41,939 nucleotides of DNA from a virus: positions 1 to 41,939 of IMG/VR virus record IMGVR_UViG_3300038303_000119. One strand, 5' to 3'. The position numbers and the translations under genes were made by a program. Shown piece by piece: positions 14,052 to 21,857 of this stretch; the stretch's first letter is position 1, and each line of letters begins with the position of its first letter. The notes under the pieces were generated by a model. It was not told the DNA's origin. It saw nothing but the letters and a program-made list of their open reading frames with translations, and searched no databases.

Positions 14052-14118
14052 CCGCCTAACGGAATATGAGGGGGGGAAGGGTATATATATTTATATATAT
14101 ATACACCTCCACCCCCTC
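14052..14118. repeat. Inverted repeats in the gap between two leftward genes
   Basis: ATTCCG...CGGAAT forms one small hairpin near 14048-14064. GAGGGGGG...GTATATATAT / ATATATATAC...CCCCCTC forms a larger imperfect palindrome at 14068-14118 with a G-rich arm, an AT core and a C-rich arm. The 148-base gap 13996-14143 has no gene. It could be a terminator, a protein-binding site or a replication origin next to the primase-helicase gene. Confidence 0.55.
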
Positions 14119-14143
14119 ACCTTGCCCTAGATCACATCGGGGG

Positions 14144-16030
14144 TTAGTTATTCTCATAGGTTTTCTTTGTTAAAATCCAAGCGTTACGTTGTCGTTCAAA
14201 GCTGATAGTTTTATCCAATTCCTCCATTATCGTAAACACCTGCTTGACCTTTTTGGTAGATAGCCCGTATTCCTGGCGCAAACTTTCCATCATGTCTTTT
14301 CTAGCGCTGCCAATAGGCGCACCAAAAACAAAGTCCTTGTATCCGTCTAGTGATTCCTGCACTAAGGACTTCTCAGCCAGTTTGAACGTACCGTGTAAAT
14401 CCGGGTCTGTGTTTTTCTGCAAAAGCCACTTTTGCCTACCGTCGAAAGATCCGTAGTTGGACTTGGTAACTTCCATATTGACGAATTCGTTATTTTCAGC
14501 GGCACCGATGCCGTAATCATCGCGCTCCGCCTGGGACGCCGGGCCAAACTGGAGGACAAACCGGGCGTTATCCACAAACGCGGTTGCTCCTCTGACGTTG
14601 TAAGATGTCGAGCGCCCATGAGTTTCTGAATCTTGGTTTAAGTGGTGTACAAGAAGGATCACCGCGCCGGTTTTCTTGTGGATATAGTTTAAGGCGTTGG
14701 AGACGTTCCCGGCGTCAGCGTTGTCGTTGTGGTTTATATCGGTGGTAAGTTTTGTTAGCGTGTCGAGTACAATCAGGTCCAGGCCATCGACTTTCTCAGA
14801 GAACTTTATGATGCGCTTAACAAGGCTTGTACTGTCTACCGGGTAGACAAAGTGCTGGGTATCCTCGGACATTAAATCGGGGCAGAATATTTGCCTCCTC
14901 TCCTGCACACCATGTCCAACCTGGGCCATGTGGCAACGCTGGTACCTTAGATGGAGTTGGTTTTCTGGATCCTCCTTGTTAATAAAAAGTGTCTTTTTAC
15001 CGCCTTCACAAGTCATTCCAAAGAAATCGACGCCATAGGCAATAGACTGAGCCAGTTGAAATAATAACCAACCCTTCCCGACTCCGCCTTTTGACGCCAC
15101 AACACCATAGGGCATGATTGGTAGAAACCCATCTACAAGCCATTTAGTTTCCTCTGGCTCTTTATCAAGCCAGCGGGCGCAGTTGATCTCCTCTGGATCC
15201 CATGTCTCAACATCGTCGAGAACACCAACGGCGACGTCAGGGTCAACCTTGGCGGCCTCTTTTGTGTATAAGCGCTGTACCATGCTTACTACAATGTTGT
15301 GTTCGAGCGGCGGTATCATTAGGGTTTGGTTACATGACAAGGCAATGCGTACAACAGAATCAACGTCTAAAGAAGATGCGCAAAGAGAACCAACAATGGC
15401 GGTCATTTGGTTATTTCTACCGCCCTCCTCTGTCTCTTGGAACACGTTTTCCAGGCTCCGATAAGGGCTGAGATCAAGAACACCGTTTTTAATAACAAAG
15501 TCAGACGCGACCTCTCCAACCATCCACGCCGGGCAGTCTGGTAAATCACACCAGTCCAGCGACTTTTCCATTTTATAAAGAGAACCGTTAGGATGAATGG
15601 TGGGCGCCGCTACTACATAGCCCCCGTTGGCCTTAACGTCCACCTTGGCGTCCTTGTCTATATGCTTGAAGATGCCTATTTTTGAAGGCACGTTTCCGCC
15701 TGGGTATTTGAAGAACAGATGCCAACCCTTCCCGGTTTTCTGCCAGATGGGGGACGCTATAGCGCCGTATTTCTCACGGATTAAATCAGCGCCGCGCTGG
15801 GAGTCAATATCTAAGACGATAATCCCTGAAGCCCTGCCTGTGACAATTCCGACGCCATCCATTCCCCATGATTCAATCTCTTCCGAGTCCGCGATTAAAG
15901 GCGACTTATCCTGAAACCTTGAACCTAGATCAAAGCCGCCATGCGGTGCCTTTGTGCCGCTTACAATTGGGATTACAGATAATCCTGCCTCCATGTATTC
16001 AAGTGCTGCGTTTTCTACGTCTTTATTCAT
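14144..16030 (-). CDS. Primase-polymerase / RepA-like helicase replication protein (628 aa)
   Basis: The N-terminal about 170 residues match the bifunctional primase/polymerase (Prim-Pol) fold: GVGIVTGRASGIIVLDID (catalytic Asp pair), GKGWHLFFKYP, then VDVKANGGYVVAAPTIHPNG. EGGRNNQMTAIVGSL near 203 fits the primase C-terminal linker. The second half is a RecA-like ATPase of the RepA/AAA_25 type: Walker A ASKGGVGKG near 312-320, Walker B LDLIVLDTL near 420, and ILLVHHLNQD. One protein can therefore prime and unwind at the phage origin. No DNA polymerase gene is visible, so elongation probably uses the host enzyme. The start is two bases after the HNH stop. Confidence 0.85.
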   Translation of the reverse strand: MNKDVENAALEYMEAGLSVIPIVSGTKAPHGGFDLGSRFQDKSPLIADSEEIESWGMDGVGIVTGRASGIIVLDIDSQRGADLIREKYGAIASPIWQKTGKGWHLFFKYPGGNVPSKIGIFKHIDKDAKVDVKANGGYVVAAPTIHPNGSLYKMEKSLDWCDLPDCPAWMVGEVASDFVIKNGVLDLSPYRSLENVFQETEEGGRNNQMTAIVGSLCASSLDVDSVVRIALSCNQTLMIPPLEHNIVVSMVQRLYTKEAAKVDPDVAVGVLDDVETWDPEEINCARWLDKEPEETKWLVDGFLPIMPYGVVASKGGVGKGWLLFQLAQSIAYGVDFFGMTCEGGKKTLFINKEDPENQLHLRYQRCHMAQVGHGVQERRQIFCPDLMSEDTQHFVYPVDSTSLVKRIIKFSEKVDGLDLIVLDTLTKLTTDINHNDNADAGNVSNALNYIHKKTGAVILLVHHLNQDSETHGRSTSYNVRGATAFVDNARFVLQFGPASQAERDDYGIGAAENNEFVNMEVTKSNYGSFDGRQKWLLQKNTDPDLHGTFKLAEKSLVQESLDGYKDFVFGAPIGSARKDMMESLRQEYGLSTKKVKQVFTIMEELDKTISFERQRNAWILTKKTYENN

Positions 16031-16032
16031 AG

Positions 16033-16611
16033 TTAGTACCTTATAACCTTTTGCCCCTTAGAGAGATTGCACGAGTTACACAGCACTTGCACATTGCATG
16101 GCGTATTAGAGCCGCCCAGCCGCGTCGGAATGATGTGGTCAACACACAAGGGGTTATTTTTCTCATACCCAGCGGATCCGCACGAGGCGCACACGGTATC
16201 GTCGGTAAATGTGGTAGTACGGATATGCTTACAATACGCGCTGGCAATTCTCTGGACACCTTGTAGATATTCGGAATTCAAAGACTTTTTGAAATTCAAT
16301 TTCCCAGCCTTCAAACATTTTAATATTTTGTTTTTAGGGTAGTCGGGCATATATCCGGCGTACCCAGGCGCAACAATAGCCTCAAAAACTTCATATTTCC
16401 TTGAATACTGTATACAGTACGAGCCGCCCCTTTTTTTGTGTTCGTAGATGATCTCATCTATTTCAAGCGGGTCAATAGGCGAGGGCTTGTCTAGGAATCG
16501 CCATAAAAGAGCGTCGTCAGTCAGTCTCTCTATACCCTCCATTCTTCTCGCGTTGGTTCGCATAAAAGAAACTATAGTTTTGAACGGAACGCTTGGCTGA
16601 ACTACTTCCAT
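16033..16611 (-). CDS. HNH endonuclease with unknown N-terminal domain (192 aa)
   Basis: The C-terminal third is an HNH domain: CASCGS near 143, then CVDHIIPTRLGGSNTPCNVQ and LCNSCNLSKG, giving the His pair and the two zinc CxxC pairs. The first about 130 residues are unlike common HNH proteins and may recognise DNA. The ATG overlaps the HTH gene by 10 bases, so both are made from the early leftward promoter. Possible roles are nicking, DNA processing or a free-standing homing nuclease. Confidence 0.75.
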   Translation of the reverse strand: MEVVQPSVPFKTIVSFMRTNARRMEGIERLTDDALLWRFLDKPSPIDPLEIDEIIYEHKKRGGSYCIQYSRKYEVFEAIVAPGYAGYMPDYPKNKILKCLKAGKLNFKKSLNSEYLQGVQRIASAYCKHIRTTTFTDDTVCASCGSAGYEKNNPLCVDHIIPTRLGGSNTPCNVQVLCNSCNLSKGQKVIRY

Positions 16612-16808
16612 TCTGACTCCTCATCATTAAACACATCAACACCAAGTGCTTTTTTATATAGGGCCTGAATAGCGGCGGACGGGGTAGACCTTCCGTATAG
16701 GTGAGCCTGAAAAGTCCGCAGTGGTATTCCTAAGTTTCTGGCGAATAGGCTCATGTTTAATGATCGCTCTTGGAGCAGATCGTAAAGTTTCGTGTTTTCC
16801 TTTTTCAT
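16602..16808 (-). CDS. Small HTH regulator, Cro/XRE-like (68 aa)
   Basis: The core SLFARNLGIPLRTFQAHLYGRS has the helix-turn-helix pattern: a first helix, the turn before GIP, then a recognition helix starting TFQAH. At 68 residues it is the size of Cro-type regulators. It is the first gene leftward from the divergent control region, with a ribosome site (GGAGATGA). It probably binds the three TTTGTATGT sites in that region and controls both early promoters. Confidence 0.7.
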   Translation of the reverse strand: MKKENTKLYDLLQERSLNMSLFARNLGIPLRTFQAHLYGRSTPSAAIQALYKKALGVDVFNDEESEWK

Positions 16809-16841
16809 TTCATCTCCGTTGTAAGTGCGATGGAATCTCGC

Positions 16842-16850
16842 TTTGTATGT
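16842..16850 (+). promoter_or_regulatory. Operator-like repeat O1 (TTTGTATGT)
   Basis: First of three identical 9-mers in the same orientation. It lies 21 bp from O2, in the leader of the leftward transcript. Confidence 0.65.
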
Positions 16851-16862
16851 ATAATCGCCATG

Positions 16863-16871
16863 TTTGTATGT
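16863..16871 (+). promoter_or_regulatory. Operator-like repeat O2 (TTTGTATGT)
   Basis: Lies just downstream of the leftward -10 (TTAAAA, 16879-16874), so binding would cover the leftward start. The distance to O3 is 42 bp. Confidence 0.65.
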
Positions 16872-16873
16872 TA

Positions 16874-16903
16874 TTTTAACACAAAACCGATAGACTTATA
16901 CAA
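16874..16903 (-). promoter_or_regulatory. Leftward early promoter
   Basis: On the minus strand TTGTAT (16903-16898), spacer 18, TTAAAA (16879-16874). It drives the HTH regulator and the leftward operon. Its -35 overlaps the -10 of the rightward promoter, so the two compete for RNA polymerase. Confidence 0.55.
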
Positions 16904-16904
16904 T
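16876..16904 (+). promoter_or_regulatory. Rightward early promoter
   Basis: TTAACA (16876-16881), spacer exactly 17, TACAAT (16899-16904), a good sigma-70-type promoter. The predicted start near 16911 falls in O3. It drives the genes from 16965 onward. Confidence 0.7.
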
Positions 16905-16913
16905 TTTGTATGT
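16905..16913 (+). promoter_or_regulatory. Operator-like repeat O3 (TTTGTATGT)
   Basis: Covers the predicted rightward transcription start. With the bases to its left it also completes an inverted repeat ATACAA-TT-TTGTAT (16898-16911), a typical repressor-dimer site. Confidence 0.65.
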
Positions 16914-16964
16914 TACGTTTATTTTTGAATTTCAAAAACAAGTGCACCCACAAAGGAGGATTTG

Positions 16965-17345
16965 ATGGAAGCACATGAAAGAGAATCAGCGGTTCTGCGC
17001 ATAGCGGAATGCAAGAGTAAAGAGAAAGAGTTAGCAACACTCAGGCGCGACTTAACAGCCCAACTTGCGGAGTTTTATCTAGGACTCAAGCCAAGTGCAA
17101 AAGAGACGTTTAACAGTTGCACGATGAGCATATCAGTACCCAAAACCTACAAGGTTAAAAAGGGCGCGGATCCATACCAACTTAAAGGCCAGGTAAACGG
17201 CGACGTTCTAGCCGAGGTTTTCAAGACCTCGTACAAAGTAGACGGGAAGGCGTTTAACCTTTTAGCGAAGTCTACCCCTGCGCTTTTAGAAGTCGTTGAG
17301 ATTAAAGAAGGCGCACCTCAGATAACCGTGGAGGTGGACTCATGA
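16965..17345 (+). CDS. Unknown protein, first gene of the rightward early operon (126 aa)
   Basis: AAAGGAGG followed by five bases selects the ATG at 16965. The N-terminal half is a long charged helix (RIAECKSKEKELATLRRDLTAQLAEFYLGL). The C-terminal half is beta-rich and ends QITVEVDS. It is not a recognised enzyme. Its position directly before a Sak4-like ATPase and SSB suggests a recombination accessory role, by association only. Confidence 0.7.
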   Translation: MEAHERESAVLRIAECKSKEKELATLRRDLTAQLAEFYLGLKPSAKETFNSCTMSISVPKTYKVKKGADPYQLKGQVNGDVLAEVFKTSYKVDGKAFNLLAKSTPALLEVVEIKEGAPQITVEVDS

Positions 17346-17536
17346 CGCTGTCATTCACATCAGTATCTAACTGGGACGTTATACACGCTCAAAACTTTCA
17401 AAAAACAGACAGATTCGCCGTGCAAGGCGGCTGGATTGTCCGATGCCGAGAGCTACGCCCCGATGATTACGCCACGACGGCAATGGCTATGGTTTTTATA
17501 CCCGATCCACAGCACACATGGGAGGTGGACTCGTGA
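17342..17536 (+). CDS. Unknown small protein (64 aa)
   Basis: ATG overlaps the previous stop (ATGA), and its own TGA overlaps the GTG of the Sak4-like gene. It encodes a compact sequence, MTLSFTSVSNWDVIHAQNFQ..., with a GGWIVRCRELRPDDYATTAMAM segment. No family recognised. Confidence 0.6.
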   Translation: MTLSFTSVSNWDVIHAQNFQKTDRFAVQGGWIVRCRELRPDDYATTAMAMVFIPDPQHTWEVDS

Positions 17537-18246
17537 AACCAATAACAACAGAATCAACTAACCGATTCGCCGCGCTGGTGTACGGAGAGCCGGGAGTGGG
17601 TAAAACGTCACTACTGCGAACAATACCAGAAGGGCAAAGAGCTTGCGTTCTATCCGCTGAAAGCGGGCTCCTATGCGTCCGCGATCTTGTTACAAGCCAG
17701 CGAGTCGAAGGATTTGAGCTTGCATCGTTCGACGACTTGCGAACAGCATACGAACAGTTGCAAACAAAAGAGTTCAAAGAAAGGTACCAGTGGGTATTTT
17801 TGGACTCCCTGACGGAGATAGGGCAGCGCTGTATCGAGGGCTTGAAGGAATCAGGCAGGTACTCAGAGAAGGATACATTCAAGCTCTGGGGCGAGTACGG
17901 CGAGAAAATGACCGCGATGGTAAAGGCGTTCAGAGATGCGCGGAGCTTTTCCGTCGTCATGTCAGCCTTAGCCAAAGCCGAAAGCGACGACCTGGGGCGA
18001 CGGTTTATAAAGCCTGACCTTCAGGGGCGCATCGGCGAACGTCTTCCAGCGCTCTTTGATTTAGTGTTCTATATGGACGTTGAAAAAGTCGAAGGGGAAG
18101 ACACAAGGGTATTCATCACGAGCCCAACGGACACCTCACGCGGTCACGTAGTAGCAAAAGACCGATCAGGCAAACTAAACCAGGTTGAAAAGCCGGACCT
18201 AACACATATTTTTACAAAGATAATGGAGGATGAAAGTGGAAATTGA
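17533..18246 (+). CDS. Sak4-like RecA-fold recombination ATPase (237 aa)
   Basis: I take the GTG at 17533, eight bases after GGAGG and overlapping the previous stop, rather than the ATG at 17518. Walker A is GEPGVGKTS (about residues 18-26) and Walker B is WVFLDSLTE (about 87-95). Length and motifs fit the short RecA-like phage single-strand annealing ATPases (Sak4/AAA_24). These work with a phage SSB; the next gene is SSB-like. The set supports recombination-dependent replication. Confidence 0.8.
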   Translation: MKPITTESTNRFAALVYGEPGVGKTSLLRTIPEGQRACVLSAESGLLCVRDLVTSQRVEGFELASFDDLRTAYEQLQTKEFKERYQWVFLDSLTEIGQRCIEGLKESGRYSEKDTFKLWGEYGEKMTAMVKAFRDARSFSVVMSALAKAESDDLGRRFIKPDLQGRIGERLPALFDLVFYMDVEKVEGEDTRVFITSPTDTSRGHVVAKDRSGKLNQVEKPDLTHIFTKIMEDESGN

Positions 18247-18688
18247 TCTATCAAAATACGAACTACAGGAAGAGTTCCCGACACTACCAGCGGGCGAGTA
18301 CGACGTATCCATACAGAAAGTAGAGCTAAAGGACAGCAAGAGCGGTAATAAAATGCTCGTGATTGATTTTAAGCCAGTAGCCGACGATTTTCGCCGCTAC
18401 ATGGTGAGGGATTATTTCACCCTCGGCCTCCAGGTGGCAATGGAAAGGCTAAAAAGCCTTTCACACGCCGCTGGACTTGGCGATAAGTTAGACGCCGATA
18501 AGCTCCAGGGGCAGCAAGTCAAGATCAAGACCAAAGTCGAAGAAGACGACTTCGGACCAAAGGCAAGAATCCTGGCGTTTCTAACACCTGGCGAAAAGCC
18601 AAAGGCTCAAGGGACTACGATCTTACAGTCTAAAGAGATTGTGGTGGAGAAGGCCGAAGAGATCAAAATGCCGTGGGAGAACAGTTAA
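18236..18688 (+). CDS. SSB-like protein (DUF669 type) (150 aa)
   Basis: GGAGG six bases before the GTG at 18236 makes it a better start than the ATG at 18230, which touches the GGAGG. The product has an OB-like beta pattern: LPAGEYDVSIQKVELKDSKSG, MLVIDFKP, then the LQGQQVKIKTKVEEDDFGPKARI segment. It ends with MPWENS, an acidic/aromatic tip like that of SSB proteins. Proteins of this kind usually sit beside Sak4-type ATPases. It likely coats single-stranded DNA. Confidence 0.75.
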   Translation: MEIDLSKYELQEEFPTLPAGEYDVSIQKVELKDSKSGNKMLVIDFKPVADDFRRYMVRDYFTLGLQVAMERLKSLSHAAGLGDKLDADKLQGQQVKIKTKVEEDDFGPKARILAFLTPGEKPKAQGTTILQSKEIVVEKAEEIKMPWENS

Positions 18689-18689
18689 T

Positions 18690-19481
18690 ATGGACTTGAG
18701 AGACAGGATTTTTACAGCACTCCACGAGTCACAAGAGCCGCGTTTTTACATGGGTGCGTCGATGATGGGCCATGAGTGTGATAGGAAAGTCTGGCTTGAC
18801 TACAGGGGGTTTAAGGGCGAGTCCTCGAACCCCTACAAGAAAGACGATCATCCAGGCAGAGTTTTTGCGATTTTCCAGGCAGGCCACGACATCGAAGAGA
18901 TGTTGATTAAGGCGCTTGGGGATATTGTTGAAGACGAGCAGGTGCCTGTCTCTCTGCCGCCGATCAAAGGCCATGCTGACGGCGTGTTAAGAATCGACGG
19001 GAAGCGCGAATTGCTGGAGATCAAATCAGCAAACAAACGCCGGTTTAAGCTCTTCAAGGATAAAGGCGTCGAAGAGACAGAGCCAAAGTATTTCGTACAA
19101 ATGCAGGTGTATATGCACTTGTTACTACTCCATCAAGGCCGCTTTCTCGTCATGTGTAAGGATGATTCCGAAATACACGTCGAGACAGTAGCTTACAACC
19201 GCGCAAAGGCCCAACGAGCAATTGAGCGCGGGATGGCGTTAGCACATAGCGGCGAACCTGACAAGATAGACAGCAGTGGATCGCACCCGCTCTGTACGTT
19301 TTGTGAGTATCGCCGCTATTGCCACGCGTCCATAGAGTTAAGAGTAGCAAAAAAAGCGTGTTTGAATTGTGCGCATTTATCCCGTGGTCATTGTGTCTTA
19401 CATAAGAAAGACATCGAGCACCCAGAGAGAGACTGCGATTTACACGCGGGGCTAGAGATGGCGGATAAATACCCGTTTTAG
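18690..19481 (+). CDS. PD-(D/E)XK nuclease with Cas4/AddB-like Fe-S cysteines (263 aa)
   Basis: ATG at 18690, one base after the SSB-like stop. Nuclease motifs are GHADGVL with the metal-binding Asp near 95, LLEIKSAN (E-x-K) near 108, and QMQVYMHLL helix near 137. A Cys near residue 27 (HECDRKVW) plus the later LCTFCEYRRYC (C-x2-C-x5-C) form the four-Cys set that holds a 4Fe-4S cluster in Cas4/AddB nucleases. A second Cys group follows (CLNCAHLSRGHC...CDLH), possibly zinc. It is likely the exonuclease partner of the Sak4/SSB pair. Confidence 0.8.
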   Translation: MDLRDRIFTALHESQEPRFYMGASMMGHECDRKVWLDYRGFKGESSNPYKKDDHPGRVFAIFQAGHDIEEMLIKALGDIVEDEQVPVSLPPIKGHADGVLRIDGKRELLEIKSANKRRFKLFKDKGVEETEPKYFVQMQVYMHLLLLHQGRFLVMCKDDSEIHVETVAYNRAKAQRAIERGMALAHSGEPDKIDSSGSHPLCTFCEYRRYCHASIELRVAKKACLNCAHLSRGHCVLHKKDIEHPERDCDLHAGLEMADKYPF

Positions 19482-19490
19482 AGGAGAGTG

Positions 19491-19703
19491 ATGAAAGCAA
19501 CAGGGATTCTAAAGTTAAACAACGGCACGACGTATATCATCAATGACTTTTTGCCAATGATATCCATCGAGATCGCCAGGGAGATGTACCGAAAAGGCGA
19601 GTTAAAGATAAGTGGATCCACAAAGTCGATGAATTCAACACTAACAGCGGCACTAAAAGAAACAAAAATGCGGGGGCGCTTGCCTCATGCTGATAAGCCA
19701 TAG
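19491..19703 (+). CDS. Unknown small protein (70 aa)
   Basis: ATG at 19491 after GAGGAGAG. The N-terminal half (ATGILKLNNGTTYIINDFLPMISIEIAREMYRK) is beta-alpha. The C-terminus is basic. It shows weak similarity of pattern to the gene at 6095 (FIEMRIARSMFEGGNLLIK versus ISIEIAREMYRKGELKIS), so the two may be distant paralogues. Confidence 0.55.
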   Translation: MKATGILKLNNGTTYIINDFLPMISIEIAREMYRKGELKISGSTKSMNSTLTAALKETKMRGRLPHADKP

Positions 19704-19731
19704 AAAGGACAGTAGATGAGAGGGCTATTAT

Positions 19732-19878
19732 ATGAAGCGTCAATCGAAACAGGGGAAGTCAAAAGGCACTGTAAAATGCTCAAAGTGCAGGCTAAAGCGC
19801 CTGTCATGCGATTGTCCCAACGGTTTCAGCGTCCCGAAGAATCAAATCAAAAACACTCTGGTTATAGGGCATCTGTAA
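19732..19878 (+). CDS. Small basic zinc-ribbon protein (48 aa)
   Basis: Encodes MKRQSKQGKSKGTVKCSKCRL... with CSKCRLKRLSCDCPNG, a C-x2-C...C-x-C zinc motif. Purine-rich GAGAGGG lies eight bases upstream. A competing frame (19716-19895, 59 aa) is also open and has the better ribosome site (AAAGGA), but its protein has no recognisable pattern. I favour the zinc-ribbon frame, with doubt. Confidence 0.45.
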   Translation: MKRQSKQGKSKGTVKCSKCRLKRLSCDCPNGFSVPKNQIKNTLVIGHL

Positions 19879-19887
19879 GGCGCTTGC

Positions 19888-20382
19888 ATGAGTGATTTAT
19901 TTATAGGTATAGACCCAGGAAAACAGGGCGCAGTTGTTGCCATCAGTAAGACCTTAAAGATAATGCGGCTTCTGGACTACGAGCACGACGCGCATAAAAT
20001 CCATCGTTACTTTTCAGAAGTGAGGGAAGCGGGTCTAGTGGCCCACGCGATGATCGAGGACGTTGTAGGGTTATCCGGTAGAGGCTCTCAATCTGAGTTT
20101 TTGAAACAGGCGGGAATCCTAGAGGGGTTATTGATTGCCAATCAAATACCCTATGCACGGGTGACGCCTTCGAAATGGAAAAAGGCGATGATACCGCCAG
20201 ACCTAAAGGCGCCGAAGGGTGCGCGCGATGCCCAGAAAAAGGAAGAGGGTAGGCTTGCCGCTTTAAGGCTTTGGCCTTGGGAGAGTACGGACAGGCTGAA
20301 GTATAAAAATTCGCACGACAGAGCAGACGCGGCATTGATGGCTGTTTATTGTTTGCGGCGGTTTAGGGGTGAAGTGAAGTGA
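19888..20382 (+). CDS. RuvC-like Holliday junction resolvase (164 aa)
   Basis: RNase H-fold motifs are present in order: FIGIDPGKQGAV (Asp near 9), MIEDVVGLSGRG (Glu near 57), and HDRADAALMAVY (Asp pair near 149). This matches phage RuvC-type resolvases that cut branched recombination intermediates before packaging. TGA overlaps the GTG of the DNA methyltransferase. It completes the recombination set. Confidence 0.8.
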   Translation: MSDLFIGIDPGKQGAVVAISKTLKIMRLLDYEHDAHKIHRYFSEVREAGLVAHAMIEDVVGLSGRGSQSEFLKQAGILEGLLIANQIPYARVTPSKWKKAMIPPDLKAPKGARDAQKKEEGRLAALRLWPWESTDRLKYKNSHDRADAALMAVYCLRRFRGEVK

Positions 20383-21116
20383 TAAAATCCGAAACAACCC
20401 TGTGGCAAGGCGATTGCCTGGAGCTAATGGGCGACATTCCCGATGGGTCGATTGATTGTGTGATAACTGACCCGCCGTATGGAACAACTCAATGCAAGTG
20501 GGATTCTGTTATACCATTTGAACCGATGTGGGCGCATTTGAAGCGTGTTACTAAGTCTAATGGTGCGATTGTATTGTTTGGTTCTCAGCCGTTTACGAGT
20601 GCTTTGATAATGTCTAATGTAAAGATGTTTAGGTATCAATGGGTATGGGTTAAGTCAACTATTACCAATTTTGTTAATGCAAAAAAGATGCCCCTTCGGA
20701 AACATGAGGCGGTATTAGTCTTTTCCAAAGACCCATCTGCCTATTATCCGCAAAATTTAATTAAATTAGGGGAAAAGAAAAAGCAGGGAAAGCGCGGCAG
20801 CGGTAATTTCAGCGCGGCGACAGTGAAAGAGTACACGCAAGAGAATACAAACTACCCGTCAGATGTTTTATATCAGGGTTCGGTTTCAGTAAACGACCAC
20901 CCAACCCAAAAACCCGTAGACCTAATTAAATATCTAGCAAAAACCTACACCCTAGAAGGTGAAACAATATTAGACTTTACAATGGGCTCAGGAACGACAG
21001 GAGTAGCGTGTAAACAATTAGGGCGACACTTCATCGGAATAGAACAAGACCCTGAGTATTTTAAGATAGCAAAGAAGCGCATCAGCGAACCGGCTCAAAT
21101 ACCATTAAAGAGGTGA
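20379..21116 (+). CDS. DNA N4-cytosine/N6-adenine methyltransferase (245 aa)
   Basis: Catalytic motif IV TDPPYG at residues 30-35 comes before the SAM-binding motif I, DFTMGSGTTGVAC near 197-209. This order defines the beta class of amino-methyltransferases. NDHPTQKPVDLIKYL near 170 is the usual linker motif. GTG start overlaps the resolvase stop (GTGA). It is the genome's second DNA methyltransferase. Base composition appears AT-richer around the motif IV region than in the neighbours, possibly reflecting transfer. Confidence 0.85.
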   Translation: MIKSETTLWQGDCLELMGDIPDGSIDCVITDPPYGTTQCKWDSVIPFEPMWAHLKRVTKSNGAIVLFGSQPFTSALIMSNVKMFRYQWVWVKSTITNFVNAKKMPLRKHEAVLVFSKDPSAYYPQNLIKLGEKKKQGKRGSGNFSAATVKEYTQENTNYPSDVLYQGSVSVNDHPTQKPVDLIKYLAKTYTLEGETILDFTMGSGTTGVACKQLGRHFIGIEQDPEYFKIAKKRISEPAQIPLKR

Positions 21117-21120
21117 AATA

Positions 21121-21336
21121 ATGGAAATCAACAAAGATAAAATCAGGGAAGCGTTAGCGCTGTTTTTACATGACAACGACATAGAGCAAGAGCTTGAGAT
21201 TCTACAGCAGATTAAAGGCCCTAAAGAGAGTGTTACACAACTGCTCATGATGGGGTTAGCGCAGAGGATCTATGAAGAGGAGAATCAGCACAAAATGAAC
21301 GGGTTAGCTAACTTTCTTGGAGTGTGTGACTCATGA
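21121..21336 (+). CDS. Unknown helical protein (71 aa)
   Basis: Ribosome site AGAGGTG. The product MEINKDKIREALALFLHDND... is all-helical with a charged surface. The stop overlaps the lysin ATG (ATGA). Function unknown. Confidence 0.6.
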   Translation: MEINKDKIREALALFLHDNDIEQELEILQQIKGPKESVTQLLMMGLAQRIYEEENQHKMNGLANFLGVCDS

Positions 21337-21857
21337 CCAATCCAGACTTCAAACTAGCCTTAATAAAGTTAAAGCAAGATTACCCGGTACTTTTCCCTGT
21401 AATATCTGCTCAATGGTGCTACGAATCGAATTATGGCAGCTCCAGGCTAGCCCGTAACGCTAAAAACTACGCGGGTTTGAAATTTCGGCAGGACATATCG
21501 TGCCACCTGTCAAAAGACGTTTGGACCCGCGTAGGGAAGTACATCCACAAGGATACTAAGGGCGATACGGACCCTTATGTGATGTGTCACAAGGCAAGTG
21601 ACTTTGTTGAGGTCTATATGGCGTTTCTAAGCCGTAGCCCATATTGTGCAGCGTCCTACCAGGGCATCATAGACCCGCATTTGTTCGGTGATTTACGACA
21701 GCCAACCACGTTTCTAGCTCATATCGCAGACTGTGGCTTCTGCGCCTGGATACCAAGATTTGAGGGTACACAGCAAGAAATCTATACAGAGTACGTTTAC
21801 CGGGTCTTGAAAGTTCTACACTCTAAAAAGTATCGAGAGGTTGTGGCTAATGTCTAA
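21333..21857 (+). CDS. Glucosaminidase-type endolysin (174 aa)
   Basis: AQWCYESNYGSSRLARNAKNYAGLKFR is the signature of the glucosaminidase/FlgJ family, with catalytic Glu near residue 31. FVEVYMAFLSRSPY is the matching later helix, and the C-terminal IYTEYVYRVLKVL is typical. It would cleave peptidoglycan glycan bonds at lysis. There is no signal peptide, so release needs a holin. It is placed in the early rightward module, away from the lysis-type genes at 4.5-6.4 kb. Confidence 0.8.
   Translation: MTNPDFKLALIKLKQDYPVLFPVISAQWCYESNYGSSRLARNAKNYAGLKFRQDISCHLSKDVWTRVGKYIHKDTKGDTDPYVMCHKASDFVEVYMAFLSRSPYCAASYQGIIDPHLFGDLRQPTTFLAHIADCGFCAWIPRFEGTQQEIYTEYVYRVLKVLHSKKYREVVANV

Noticed and set aside
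16860-16928. A 22-codon reading after TATAAT in the divergent control region
   Set aside because: The spacing is four bases rather than six, the peptide runs through promoter and operator elements, and its end precedes the real first gene.
19716-19895. A 59-codon reading starting with a good ribosome site
   Set aside because: It overlaps the zinc-ribbon frame almost completely, and its product has no recognisable pattern. The zinc-ribbon frame has a clear C-x2-C...C-x-C motif. Kept only as an alternative.
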